The notes below the pieces were generated by a model. The model did not search any database. It had not been told where the DNA came from and worked only from the letters and a program-made list of their open reading frames with translations. Below are positions 24,881-35,045 of a stretch of 64,000 nucleotides of DNA, piece by piece; within the stretch, counting starts at the first letter, position 1; the number at the start of each line of letters is the position of its first letter. Origin of the DNA: Bolinopsis microptera (Eukaryota > Ctenophora > Tentaculata > Lobata > Bolinopsidae); contig NC_087077.1 in NCBI RefSeq assembly GCF_026151205.1, forward strand, positions 5,604,483 to 5,668,482. The letters are read 5' to 3'. Position numbers and translations under genes: made by a program.

Positions 24881-25651
24881 TCTGTAGTAAGAGGGAACAG
24901 CTCAGCAATGTCTAGAAAAGGACACGATTTTGCGTTAAAACTAATTATGTGATTATGTTATAATTACGCAAATCAAAACAAACAATAATTTTAAATTACC
25001 CTATAATTAAAGACATAGACCGATGCTAAAATAACTAATAAGATTGCCAGTAAATTTAGGTGTGACTGTGACATAAAAAATAAGAAAAAAATCGGTTAGA
25101 TACAATTATAATGTAATAAACTTGACAAAGTTGATTAAACATGATTTTTTCAACTATGGCAAAACATTATGCTTTGAAACTTTTCATTGTCATTCAAATA
25201 ACATATACACAAATTATTCTCAAACTTATTTTGATGTAAGCTAATTCTCACGTTATAATTCTCACAATCTATGATAGTATTAGTATAAAGTTTTGCAAAT
25301 ACTGAGTGAGGTATTCATGAAATAGCATGGACAATATAGACCACCACATCGCTATGTTAATATAATCAACATTACGTATAAAGTATCATTAACATTAAGA
25401 ATAAGATTATTTTAAACAATTACTCATAAGAATATGATACTGTAAACTGCAATCTACCAACACTTCAAACTTCAATGAACCATAAATATTATCAGAGCTC
25501 GTACCTTGCGGTAAAAGTGTAGCCATTGCTGATTACTCAATACTCCACTGAGCTTTTCCATCTAGACACTAGTTAACATTTACTTAATTCACGTAACTAC
25601 TATAAAGATATTGATTGGTTATAAATAATTTATACCTAGCTTTAGATCCAG
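24881..25651. other. Intergenic gap, CSKMT to TADA2B
   Basis: AT-rich, about 770 bp, same-strand genes on both sides. No ORF, RNA gene or repeat seen. It must include the TADA2B 3'UTR and the CSKMT promoter. Confidence 0.4.
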
Positions 25652-26918
25652 CTAGGTAGCTAGTGATATAAAACCAGCTGATCGTAAATACTCAGTTATT
25701 TTCGATCTTTCTATTGTTGAAAGGTTGGTAACAGAGTCAGGGAACCTACTAGCCTTGCTACTGCTAGCCAGACCAAGATCTCGGTGTAGTTTTTCTCTTA
25801 TTATGCACATTTTAGCAGACATGTATTTCTGAGGCGTTAACTGCAAAGACGAACACAAGTCTTTTTCGTTTTTTGACAAACTTTTCGAGTCAGAAAATTC
25901 TCCGATTTCTTTTTCTGATTTAGAGGTGCATTCTATGCTCTTCATGGAGTTAAATGAGAGCCGTTTTGGAGGAGTGTTTCCAATTTTTCTCCTCACGTCT
26001 CCTCTTTTCTCGCTGCATTCTCCTAACCTCATACTCTCGACTATCATTCATCTTAGCAACTCCTTGATTTCTGAAGGCAAGTAGCTCTTCTATTTTATCC
26101 TTCAGTTTCTCAGATTTAGTGTACCCACATGCTAATTTATCAAACTGAGTACAAGTCATGAATCTGGCAAACGGAAGCAATTTTGAACGTAGTTCTTTCT
26201 GATCCATTTTCTTTCCCTTAACCACAACAGTTCTCTGTTTGTCACACACCAAACCGTACTCTCTTGCTATTTTCTTTCTCATAGCCCTGTCCTTCAACCT
26301 CTTATTGTAAATTTGAACTTGTGTGAACTTCAGCTTTGCCTCAATTGGTTCATCGTTATGAGTAGCCACGAGTTTGCTGATCAGCTCCTCAGCAGTATTG
26401 TCATACTCACGCTCAAAATCATCCCGTTTAGGAAGGTAGCCCAACTCTAGACAATCTGTTTTGTTTACCTCGACCCTCATTGGAGTAACAGTCAGACTGG
26501 GGGAGAGTAAACACGATTTAGCGGCTGGATCTCGTAATACATCCTTCAGATAATTGGCAATAACTCCACTGAGATAGAACTCTTCAAAATGGCTGCAGAT
26601 CTCACCAGGAGTACGGTCTGTTAAGTACCGTGTGCACTGGTCCCAATCACCATAACCATATTCCTCCAGAGCATCTAGGAGCTGTAACTCATCAGCAGCA
26701 CACCAATCTGGGGTAAATAGAGGAAAACTTCCGGGATCAAAAAAGCTGTAACTGTGATGTTTCTTGTGCTGTCCCACCTCCACACCACAACTGAAACATT
26801 CTAAACAAAGTATGAGGCCCTCCGGACATTCCTCGCACTTGATCTTCACTTCTCGAGGGTTGATCTCCAGACAGTTTACACACTTGTCATCTCTATCTTC
26901 AAACTCATCTACTGACAT
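25652..26918 (-). CDS. TADA2B: TADA2B, SAGA adaptor (one apparent frameshift)
   Basis: ADA2 adaptor that anchors GCN5/PCAF and ADA3 in the SAGA histone acetyltransferase module. The domain order is visible. First is a ZZ zinc finger (CVNCLEINP, CEECPEG, CLECFSCGVEVGQHKKHHSY). Next is a SANT domain (ELQLLDALEEYGYGDW...HFEEFYLSG). The central ADA2 region has LGYLPKRDDFEREYDN and ELRSKLLPFARFM. A C-terminal SWIRM domain has KDLCSSLQLTPQKYMSAK. LGYLPKRDD and the rest track TADA2B rather than TADA2A. The first frame stops at about 25950 and the SWIRM lies in the next frame from about 26047 down to 25652. The switch falls at a run of five T (25984-25988 on the plus strand). TATTCTCAG lies immediately before the ATG, so a 5'UTR intron is likely. 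Confidence 0.9.
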
Positions 26919-27218
26919 CTGAGAATATAAAATTATATCATGATAACATTAGTGCAGCTTACATTACAAATCACAGACAATCACTTCTAGTTATCAAAAG
27001 TTGGATATTTCTTTGTTTGAGAAGAACTGCTAAATTTTCTGTTCCCAATGAAACAAGAAACTCAATGAAACAAGAAATTTAATTTTAGCTCATTTTACAG
27101 GATCAACAAATTTATTACAATGAACATATAATAATGCTCATTTGGTGTATGACTTTCTGTCCTTGACAATTAAACTAATTACAACACTACAAATCTATTA
27201 CATTTATTGAGTTCAGGG

Positions 27219-28137
27219 ATGGTAAACAATGACGGGCAAACGGGGCACACTGATAGTGCCCCAGCCAGTAGAGAACATGTAGAGACGAATGAACAAGCTG
27301 AAGAAGAACGTACTAAACCTGAAGAAGATTGTTTCTGCAACGAACACATTGATGATTCTCTATGGATCAGATGTGATTGGTGCAACAAATGGTGTCATCT
27401 TGATTGTGTTGGACTGACAGGACTTGACGAGGATCAGGTGCTTTTGATCAACAAAATATAAGTGTCCACACTGCATTGTCAATGCGACAACAGTGCTGAT
27501 TAAGTTGAGTGAAACCATTAATGAAACGGTTACCAATGCTGTTAAAAACAGTCTGCAGAACGAGTTACCAACAGCAATGGCTGCTGTCAAAAAAGATATA
27601 GTCAATGAATCATCTTCAAAAGTGAAGAGCTACGTTGATGCAGCAAAGGTTGACCTCCAGGCAACTATTAGTGACAAGCCACCAACTCAATTAGTGACGG
27701 CAACAGTCCAACAGATTGATGCTGACAAGATCGAACGGATCAAAAGAGAATGTAATGTGATCATCAGACACGTTCCCGAAATGGCTATCAAAGAGAACAG
27801 ATCTCAAAGCAATGATCTCAAGTTTTTACATGAAACCTGTGGCATGGAAGAAGACGTGATTGTGTCCTGTTTCCGGGCAGGTAAATTAACTGAATCTGGT
27901 GAAAGCAGGGAACATCAACCTAGACCGCTGATTGTAAAACTAAAATCAAAAGAGGCTGCATTGCATTGGAGTAACTATGGTAAAGGTTGGAAGATAGAAG
28001 TGGATTCTGAAAAAGCAAAGAAAGAAGTTTATTGGATCAATCAGGATCTGAACAGAGCTGACAGAGACGTCCAATTTTTTGTGAGACAGGAACGGAGAAA
28101 GCGACTTGCAGAGAAAGCAAAGATAAAGAATACCTAA
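27219..28137 (+). CDS. LINE ORF1: PHD finger and coiled/RNA-binding region (frame break)
   Basis: ATG at 27219. The N-terminal acidic linker leads to a PHD finger, CFCNEHIDDSLWIRCDWCNK, then WCHLDCVGL, with the last Cys pair (CPHC) in the next frame after 27455, where one extra A breaks the ORF. The second part (27493-28137) starts with a predicted helical region rich in Asn, Val and Lys, then a basic domain (LIVKLKSKEAALHW ... VQFFVRQERRKRLAEK) resembling the RNA-binding C-terminus of LINE ORF1 proteins. It would package element RNA. Confidence 0.75.
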
Positions 28138-28145
28138 ACCTTAAA

Positions 28146-31059
28146 TTGTTTTATAGTAACAGTAATAGTTTATATAACAAGTTTTGTGAATTGAGAAATG
28201 CTGTTTCGCTGTACCAGTCTGACATTGTTTGCATAAATGAAACTCATTTTAACAATGAAATTATTGATGCTGAAATTAGCATACCTGGTTTCAAAATATT
28301 TAGAAAAGATAGAGATTTTACAGTTAATGAAGAAGTAGGAGAAAGTTCTGTTAGTAGTGGTGGAGGCTGTATTATTTATATTAAAGACTCTTTGAACCCA
28401 GTTGTCATAGATTGGTTTAGGGTCACTGATTCGATTGCTGTTGAATTCGATAGCAACATTGGTAGGGTAAATATTGCATGTATTTATAGATCAATGTCTC
28501 TTTCTAAAGCGCAGAACAATGCGATGACCAAAATGATTGCAAAACTAGCTGTTTTTAATGTTGAATCAATCCTAGTTGGAGATTTAAATTTACCAAATAT
28601 ATCTTGGCTTAGTGGAACTGTTAATGCTCCTCTAGGAACAAGTAATAAGAGTTTAATTATAGAAAAGAATTTTATGGAATGTGTACAAGACAATGGCTTG
28701 GTTTGGTATATCACAGATGAAGTTACCAGACGTAGAGTTGTCAGCGGTAAACTTCAAGAGAGTACACTAGATCAGGTTCTCTCTACAAACGAAGCTATTG
28801 TCAATGAAGTAATGATTGTCTCCCCCTTGGGGAAGAGCGATCATGTTTGTTTTAATGTAGAATTATATCTAAGTCTTAGTAACAGTGAGCAAGATGATGA
28901 GGCTGCAAAGGAGCCTAGAAAGTTATGGGGAAAAGTCTCTGGCAAAGAATTGTTACACAGATCGGCTGAAATTGACTGGTCTTTTAGTGAGGGTACTTTA
29001 ACTTCTGAAGATATGTGGAGTGAGTTACACTCAAAGCTTAACTTAGTATCTGATATAGTTCCGACGGAAAAGAACTTTAAATGTGAGCCTTGGGCAAACT
29101 CAACCTTAAAAAGATGCAGGAAAAAGACAGATAAATGTTGGTATATTTTTGATAATAATCCTTCTTCTGAAAATCTTAATGTTGCACTGAACCAACAAGG
29201 ACAGTTTGATAGTAAGTCATTTAAATGTAAAGTTAATTATGAAAGAAAAATTACACAGTGTATGAAATATAATACGAAGCCATATTATGCATATTTAAGA
29301 GGGAAAAGAGTGTTAAAAAGTTGTGTATCATCCCTGGAAAAACCGGACGGATCTTTGACCAAAAGTAATTTTGAAACTGCCGAAGTATTGGCTGATGCTT
29401 TTGCTTCAGTTTTTGTCAAAGAACCAGATGGACCTTTGAACAGAGAATGTTATTTTATTGCGGATGAGTTAAACATTGAAAATATTGAGATAACAATGGA
29501 TGATGTTGGCAGAGAACTGAAAAGAATTAATATTAGTAAAAGTAAAGGGCCAGATGGCATTCATCCTAAATTATTAAAAGAACTTGAACATATATATATA
29601 ATAATTCAAGTTTTGTTTCTGCTGTGACTAAATTATTTCAAACATGTGCTTCAAGTGGAAAAATTCCAGAACAGTGGAAGACAGCAAATGTTACATCTCT
29701 TTATAAAAAGGGTAGTCGGAAAGATGCCCTAAATTACAGGCCAGTATCACTTACATGCATTTTATGTAAATTATATGAAAAATTAGTAAGGAGGCATATT
29801 ATGAGTTTTGTTAGTAAGAAGATAAATCAAACCAGCATGGATTTGTAGAAGGTAAATCTTGTTTATCTAATCTATTAGAGAGTGTAGAATGTATCATCGA
29901 ACTATTAGAGGATGGTGCACCCGTAGATGTGTTTTACTTAGATTTTTGTAAAGCATTTGATAGTGTTCCACATCATAGACTACTTACAAAAATGAGAAAT
30001 TTGGGTAGAAGTGGTAACACTTTAGATATTGTGAAAGACTTTTTATCTGGAAGAAGATTTAAGACATTCGTTGGTGAAGCATATTCCTACCTTCGTGATG
30101 TTTTATCAGGCGTCCCACAAGGGTCTGTTTTGGGTCCTTTATTGTTTGTCATTTTTATCAATGACTTGCCTGATTGTATTAATGGTATATCTAAACTGTT
30201 TGCAGATGATCTTAAAGTTATTATGGATGCCAATGACACTGAAAGCACTTTCAATATGTTAGAAAGCTTGCAAAACTGGCAAAATGTGTGGCTGTTAAAG
30301 TTTAATCCTAGCAAATGCAAAATAATGCATGTTCCATTTAATGAAAATCCCCTTCAAGAATATGTATTTAGTGGTGTTACACTTGAATGTATTGAAGCAG
30401 AGAAAGATCTTGGAGTGTTAACTTCTTCAGATTTGAAATGGTCGAAACATATTAAAAGTTGTATCAGTAAAGCAAACAGTATGATTGCATGGGTTACAAG
30501 GAATCTCATTATAAGAGAAATTAACGTTATGAGAAATGTTTATAAAACTATAATAAGACCCCACTTGGAGTATTGTGCTCAGTTGTGGTCTCCACCTGCC
30601 TGCCATGGGAATTGGGCTACTATCATTGAACTGGAAAATGTCCAGAGAAGGTTCACACGCCTTATTGATGATATTGGAACACTTCCTTACAGTAAAAGGT
30701 TGGATGCCTTACAGATTACAACACTCGCAGAGAGACGGGTTAGAGGAGATTTGATTGAAGCCTACAAAATTGTAAATGGATTGGTTGAGTATGGAAAAGA
30801 TATTTTCAATTTAAGTAGATCGGGAGATAAAATTGTTAGCACTAAATCTAACAATATTGATAGAAATATTAAAACCTTGTCTAATAATTTTTTATCAGAG
30901 CGTGTTATCAGCTTTTGGAATAAATTACCATCATTTGTTAGAAATTCAGTGTCTGTTATTGATTTTAAAATTAATCTAGAAGAATTTAAAAAGACTAATA
31001 ATTTAGTAGACACAGGCAACTTTTGGGAAGTGTCAAATATAGTTTTAGCAAAAATATAG
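28146..31059 (+). CDS. LINE ORF2: endonuclease plus reverse transcriptase (broken twice)
   Basis: The first part (28146-29627) is an apurinic-type endonuclease: SDIVCINETHF (catalytic Glu), GGGCIIYIKDS, ILVGDLNLPNISW and GKSDHVCFNVEL (catalytic SDH), then a linker to KSKGPDGIHPKLLKEL. The frame breaks at an AT microsatellite near 29590. The second part (29624-29848) has NYRPVSLTCILCKLYE. Another one-base shift near 29833 leads to the third (29929-31059): FYLDFCKAFDSVPHHRLL, SGVPQGSVLGPLLF, LFADDLKV (FADD box), DLGVLTSSDLKWSKHI and a thumb region ending at SNIVLAKI. All catalytic motifs remain; only the reading frame is damaged. Confidence 0.85.
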
Positions 31060-31399
31060 GGTGTAAATTATATCGAAAAGAAGAAGCAACAAGTTCAATA
31101 TTTATATAAAAACCCGTGTGTTGCCAAGAGAAAGGGAATAAATATCTCATGAATTTGTTTTTATCTCATTTTTTTATTGACGGTTTTTTAACGTTTTAAA
31201 CTTTTTTTTAAACTTATTAATTTAATTTCTACTATAATATGTAAATAAATTATGACAATTATGTTAGTTATAGAATTTGTTTGTTTTTTAATGACGAAGG
31301 CTGTGAAATGTTCACAGTTCTGATAATGAGGAAATCAGAAAGAATGTTTAAAACTAGTGATGATGTTTATGTCATTATTCTTAATCTAATCTAATCTAA

Positions 31400-31680
31400 T
31401 CTTGACTGCTAATTGGGTTGTAAACGGAAAGCAACTAACGGGGGCAAGAAAGCTTTTGCACACACCGAAACGTTAGTCCAGATGAGTTTTTGGAGACAAG
31501 GCCTTGCAAGGCTCTTACTTGGACCAGATACAAATTGTTGGGAGAAATAAAGTGTTGTTACTAAGGATTGCAGTAAAGTTCCCACCAAGAAGCATTTGAC
31601 CACTGCTTCTGCTCAGAAAGCACATGCTCTAACCAATCGGCCATTAAGCCCCAGTTGTCCAGTGGGCAGGGGTGAGTGTT
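31400..31680 (-). mobile_element. tRNA-headed SINE-like element, minus strand
   Basis: On the minus strand, GGCCGATTGGTTAGAGCATG (about 31625-31646) matches a tRNA D-arm/A-box, followed by TTTCTGAGCAGAAG and a weak B-box near AGTGGTCAAATGC (about 31595-31605). The downstream body differs from that of the neighbour at 31749. The 3' limit is not defined. Confidence 0.5.
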
Positions 31681-31748
31681 TGACCTAAATATCCAGTCAG
31701 ATCCTGTCTATTGTTATTTATCAATAGGTACACCAAATGCACCACGGG

Positions 31749-31985
31749 CTAGGTGGTGGAGTGGTTAGAGCATCGGTCTTCTGAGCAGAAGGCCAAGGGT
31801 TTGATTCTCATTGTTACCTAGTATAGGCAGTTAGCTAAGGATTCCTTGCTAAATTACATATCTTTGTAACATCTCCTCGGTTACCTCAGCCGAATGATCG
31901 GAAAACCGTGATTGAGGGTAAAGTGAGAAGGGGCCCTGCCGAAAGATCGAGATTCTGCTCGAAGTACCCCTTTGGAACATCTACA
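31749..31985 (+). mobile_element. tRNA-headed SINE-like element, plus strand
   Basis: A-box region GGTGGAGTGGTTAGAGCATC (from about 31754), an anticodon-arm-like stretch CTTCTGAGCAGAAG, and B-box GGGTTTGATTCTC at 31797-31809. A tRNA-unrelated body of about 170 bp follows (CCTCGGTTACCTCAGCCGAA and GAAAGATCGAGATTCTGCTC). The head does not fold as a complete functional tRNA, so SINE is preferred. Confidence 0.6.
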
Positions 31986-33544
31986 CTGTAGTGAACTGTA
32001 AACATACTATACTAGTAAAACAAAATTTTTTAGTAAAACAAAATTTTTATTTACCACAAAACAATCAATACATATTTAATATTATTATACATTTACAAAT
32101 AAATCTAAATTTAAATTCAGCTATATACACAATACACAGCCCGCCGCGCAGACAGCCACACATTGCTGAGAGATTCTCAGGTGCAGATGTAAGCGCCGCG
32201 TGCGCGAGGTTTGTTATCTTACAATTACATGTCACGATATATTATTAATTATCAGAGAATTTTAGAAGCAAAATAATAATTGCATATTGGGAAAATTTAG
32301 GTCGTTAACGCAGTACAGGGCGTGGACACTGCAATGCTAATAACGGAAAATTTTGAGGCACGAGTTTCATTCAGCTACCCAATTTATATGTGACATGTAC
32401 TTGTATTAAATTCAAATAAATGTTAGTAACAATCGACGTCAACATTGTGCAACTGTAAACTGCAAAATGTTAACGTCGATTATCACTATAAACCAGATCT
32501 CGCAAGTTACTAATTCTTTGCACTATATATGTTACGTCACTATTGCATATGTCATTCATATTGTACGTTATATAAAATAAAAATAAACATTTTATAATTG
32601 TTTCAATGTTCAACACTGCTAAAAAACAAATACCTACTAGCCCATCGATTAAGCAGTCGCCAAAACAAGGCTCAAAGTTAATTTACCTTCACACCTCGTT
32701 TTGGAGACTGAAGGATGTCAATAAATAAATAATGGATAACATTAATACTGAATATGATGGATAATCAGTAATATCAATAAAATCCACAATCACTAATCAT
32801 GTTTTCGATGGGCAAGCACTCGCAACTGGATGCTGAAACAAACGGCGCAAGTCTTGCACCATTCATGCAGCATACGTCGGGAGATATCATGAGCTCCGCT
32901 AACTCTGCGATTCTAACGGATGAATTAGGCTACCCCGACAGAAACACAAGTAACAGGGGGTTGTGGAAGGACACGAACACTGTTCGTTAACTCGTACCCC
33001 GGGTACCCCCTATATAGATCTATGTCCCGCCGGAGAGAGCCCACCACCAGTCATATCGAAAGCAGCTTTTAATTCTGCATTAAAAATATCGCGTCGTCAT
33101 AATAAATAATATACATTACCACTACACACTTGTCACTACACACTTTTATGCACAGTACAACTAAAATATTAACAAGAGACAGAAGAGTTTTACATCGGCT
33201 CAGCACCGCAAGGACGTTGGCTATGCTATACACGTGGATCATAAATTAGTTTGATTTGGGTACGGTTCGACCGGGAAAGTGGTCGGGATTAGTTCTCATA
33301 ATGAGTGATCACTGTCGTCAGATATATTAGAGCAGGAACTCCCCCAGGTTTCGGACGAAACACGCACAGTATTTAGAGTATCAGCGCGCAATGCTGTGCG
33401 CGCGCGTTCCCATATTGTTTTATCATTCGGCGATCGCGTTCAACGTGACTGGTGAGGAAGTGCTATGTTGTTTACCTAAATTCAAGCATGGTATCCATAG
33501 ATAAGATTATCAGTCAGTAAGTGGGAATAACAGGCAAGTATCAC
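31986..33544. other. Repeat-rich spacer without supported gene
   Basis: AT-rich. Contains a short imperfect hairpin (CGACGTCAACATT / AATGTTAACGTCG, about 32435-32477). An isolated 63-codon ORF at 32799-32990 starts with ATG, is rich in Ser, Asn and Thr, and is unrecognised. Near 33390-33406 there is a GC-alternating patch (GTGCGCGCGCG). No RNA gene or confident exon. Confidence 0.4.
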
Positions 33545-34200
33545 TTCTCACTCAGAATTCAGTGAAATTTTTGTCACACCAATCAGTTCCATACCTGTTT
33601 TGAGCTCTTAGAAGTGACTGTTTAAGCAAATTCTTGACAGAGCTGCAAGGGGAGGTGAAATTCATCGGCCCAACTTTACGAAATTCGTTCCACAGCCATG
33701 TAGATTTGTACATAAATTGATTAGTTGGAGAGGGCGTGATTAACAAATTATCTTTCCTATTTGATAAGCCGAATAGGTAGTATAACGAAATTGGTACTCG
33801 TGACTTAATGATCTTAAACAATTCCATTAAACAACGGTATCTGTATAGGTTCTCTATAGCAAGTAGTTCGTGTTTTGTGAATAGAGGTTTGATGGACTCT
33901 TTAACATAGAATTCAGATCCTAGACGTTGAGAATTAATTGGTCTTGCTCTAGCACATGTCTTGAACTTGTCTACATGGGCTTCAAAGTCTCCAAAGAGAA
34001 TCCTGATACACTTCTTTTAAGTAATAAATAGCGGTTTCAACTGATTATTGGGAATACCTCCCCAGACAGAAATAGCATAACCTAGGTGTGATTCAAAGAG
34101 AGAATATACTATACTTAACTACTGCAATGTGTATGACATCAACGGGACTAATATTGACACGCACCCAAGGGCTTTGAAGTCTTTGGGTGTTACTTTAGGC

Positions 34201-34825
34201 CAGTGGCGTAATGAAGGGCCCCGCCAACCCTGCTGTGCATGGCGGGGCGCAATCTTGGGGGGGTGCAATCTTGGGGGGGGGGTGCAATCTTGGGGGGGCG
34301 CCTAATCCTCGTTTGAATGTGGGACAATTCCGAAAAACATAACTACGGTACTAGCAAAACTGCTCTAGAAACACACTTTTTTAGAGATATCCTCTAAAAT
34401 AGTATCCTCGGCGTCAGTGGCGTAACGTTGCCTGTTGGCGCCCCCCTGCCGAAAAGGCGCCCCCTGATGGCGCCCCCTCCCCTTTTGGTGCCCCTCCCTA
34501 AAATTGAACAAATTAGGTGATTTTAGAGAATACGCCGGTAAAATCTCTAAAAAAGTGTGCATTTAGAGCAAAACGCGCAGTTTTGCTAGTACTTTAGTTA
34601 AGTTTTCGAAATTGTCCCACATTCAAACGACGATTTGGCGCCCCCCTAAGACGGCGCCCCCCTGCACAGCGGGGTCAGCGGGGCCCTTTGTTACGCCACT
34701 GCTCGGCGTATCCTCTAAAATCATCTAATTTGTTCAATTTTAGGGAGGGGCGCCAAAAGGGGAGGAGGCGCCAACAGGGGGGCTCTTTTTCAGCGGGGGC
34801 ACCAACAGGCAACGTTACACCACTG
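34201..34825. mobile_element. Outer hAT-type MITE
   Basis: Starts CAGTGGCGTAATGAAGGGCC and ends with AACGTTACACCACTG, so the termini are inverted CAGTGGYGTAA. Flanks CTTTAGGC (34193-34200) and CTTATGGC (34826-34833) agree at 6 of 8 positions, an aged 8-bp duplication. It encodes nothing. It sits in the inverted piece of the LINE fragment and hosts a second copy of its own family. Confidence 0.75.
34415..34701. mobile_element. Inner hAT-type MITE nested in opposite orientation
   Basis: Starts CAGTGGCGTAACGTTGCCTG and ends CCTTTGTTACGCCACTG, flanked by a perfect 8-bp duplication CTCGGCGT at 34407-34414 and 34702-34709. Its left end matches the outer element's right end and vice versa, so it inserted in the reverse direction. 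The interior is rich in GGCGCCCCC. Confidence 0.85.
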
Positions 34826-35045
34826 CTTATGGCATAGTCAATAGTGCAGCCACGGTAGGTAAACAAGAGCTCTGCGGTTGAGCTGTCGTTCGGTTATTCC
34901 AAAACAACAACCAAAACAATGTGTGGGATGTAGGCAACTTGTACTTTCAACGGAAAAATAAATTGACTGAAAAATGTGCTAAGCTTGAGTTAGGATTCCT
35001 TTACCAAACCAATGAAAATCTACCACTGCTAGATCAAGATATTGT

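Larger units (their letters stand above)
27168..31400 (+). mobile_element. Near full-length non-LTR retrotransposon (PHD-finger ORF1, APE-RT ORF2)
   Basis: Two-ORF LINE of about 4.2 kb ending in tandem AATCT units (31379-31400) with no poly-A. CTTGAC occurs at 27162-27167 and 31401-31406 and may be a short target duplication. ORF1 carries a PHD-type zinc finger and ORF2 an apurinic endonuclease plus reverse transcriptase. This is the plan of the CR1/L2 group. Several single-base frame breaks make it non-functional as read. Confidence 0.85.
33545..35045 (-). mobile_element. LINE 3' fragment with twin-priming inversion, interrupted by MITEs
   Basis: The minus-strand part (34118 down to 33545) encodes the region after the RT palm: YSLFESHLGYAISVWGG, LKPLF and a C-terminal ORF at 33552-33827 (LFGLSNRKDNL...WLWNEFRKVG), with an in-frame stop inside. 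The plus-strand part (34119-34200 and about 34935-35045) encodes the piece that should lie just before it: DINGTNIDTHPRALKSLGVTL, then LTEKCAKLELGFLYQTNENL ending near LPLLDQDIV. The 5' piece is therefore inverted against the 3' piece, the usual result of twin priming. MITEs at 34201-34825 split the inverted part. Confidence 0.7.

Noticed and set aside
32799-32990. 63-codon ATG-started ORF
   Set aside because: No homologue recognised, no splice signals or partner exons; kept only as a note.
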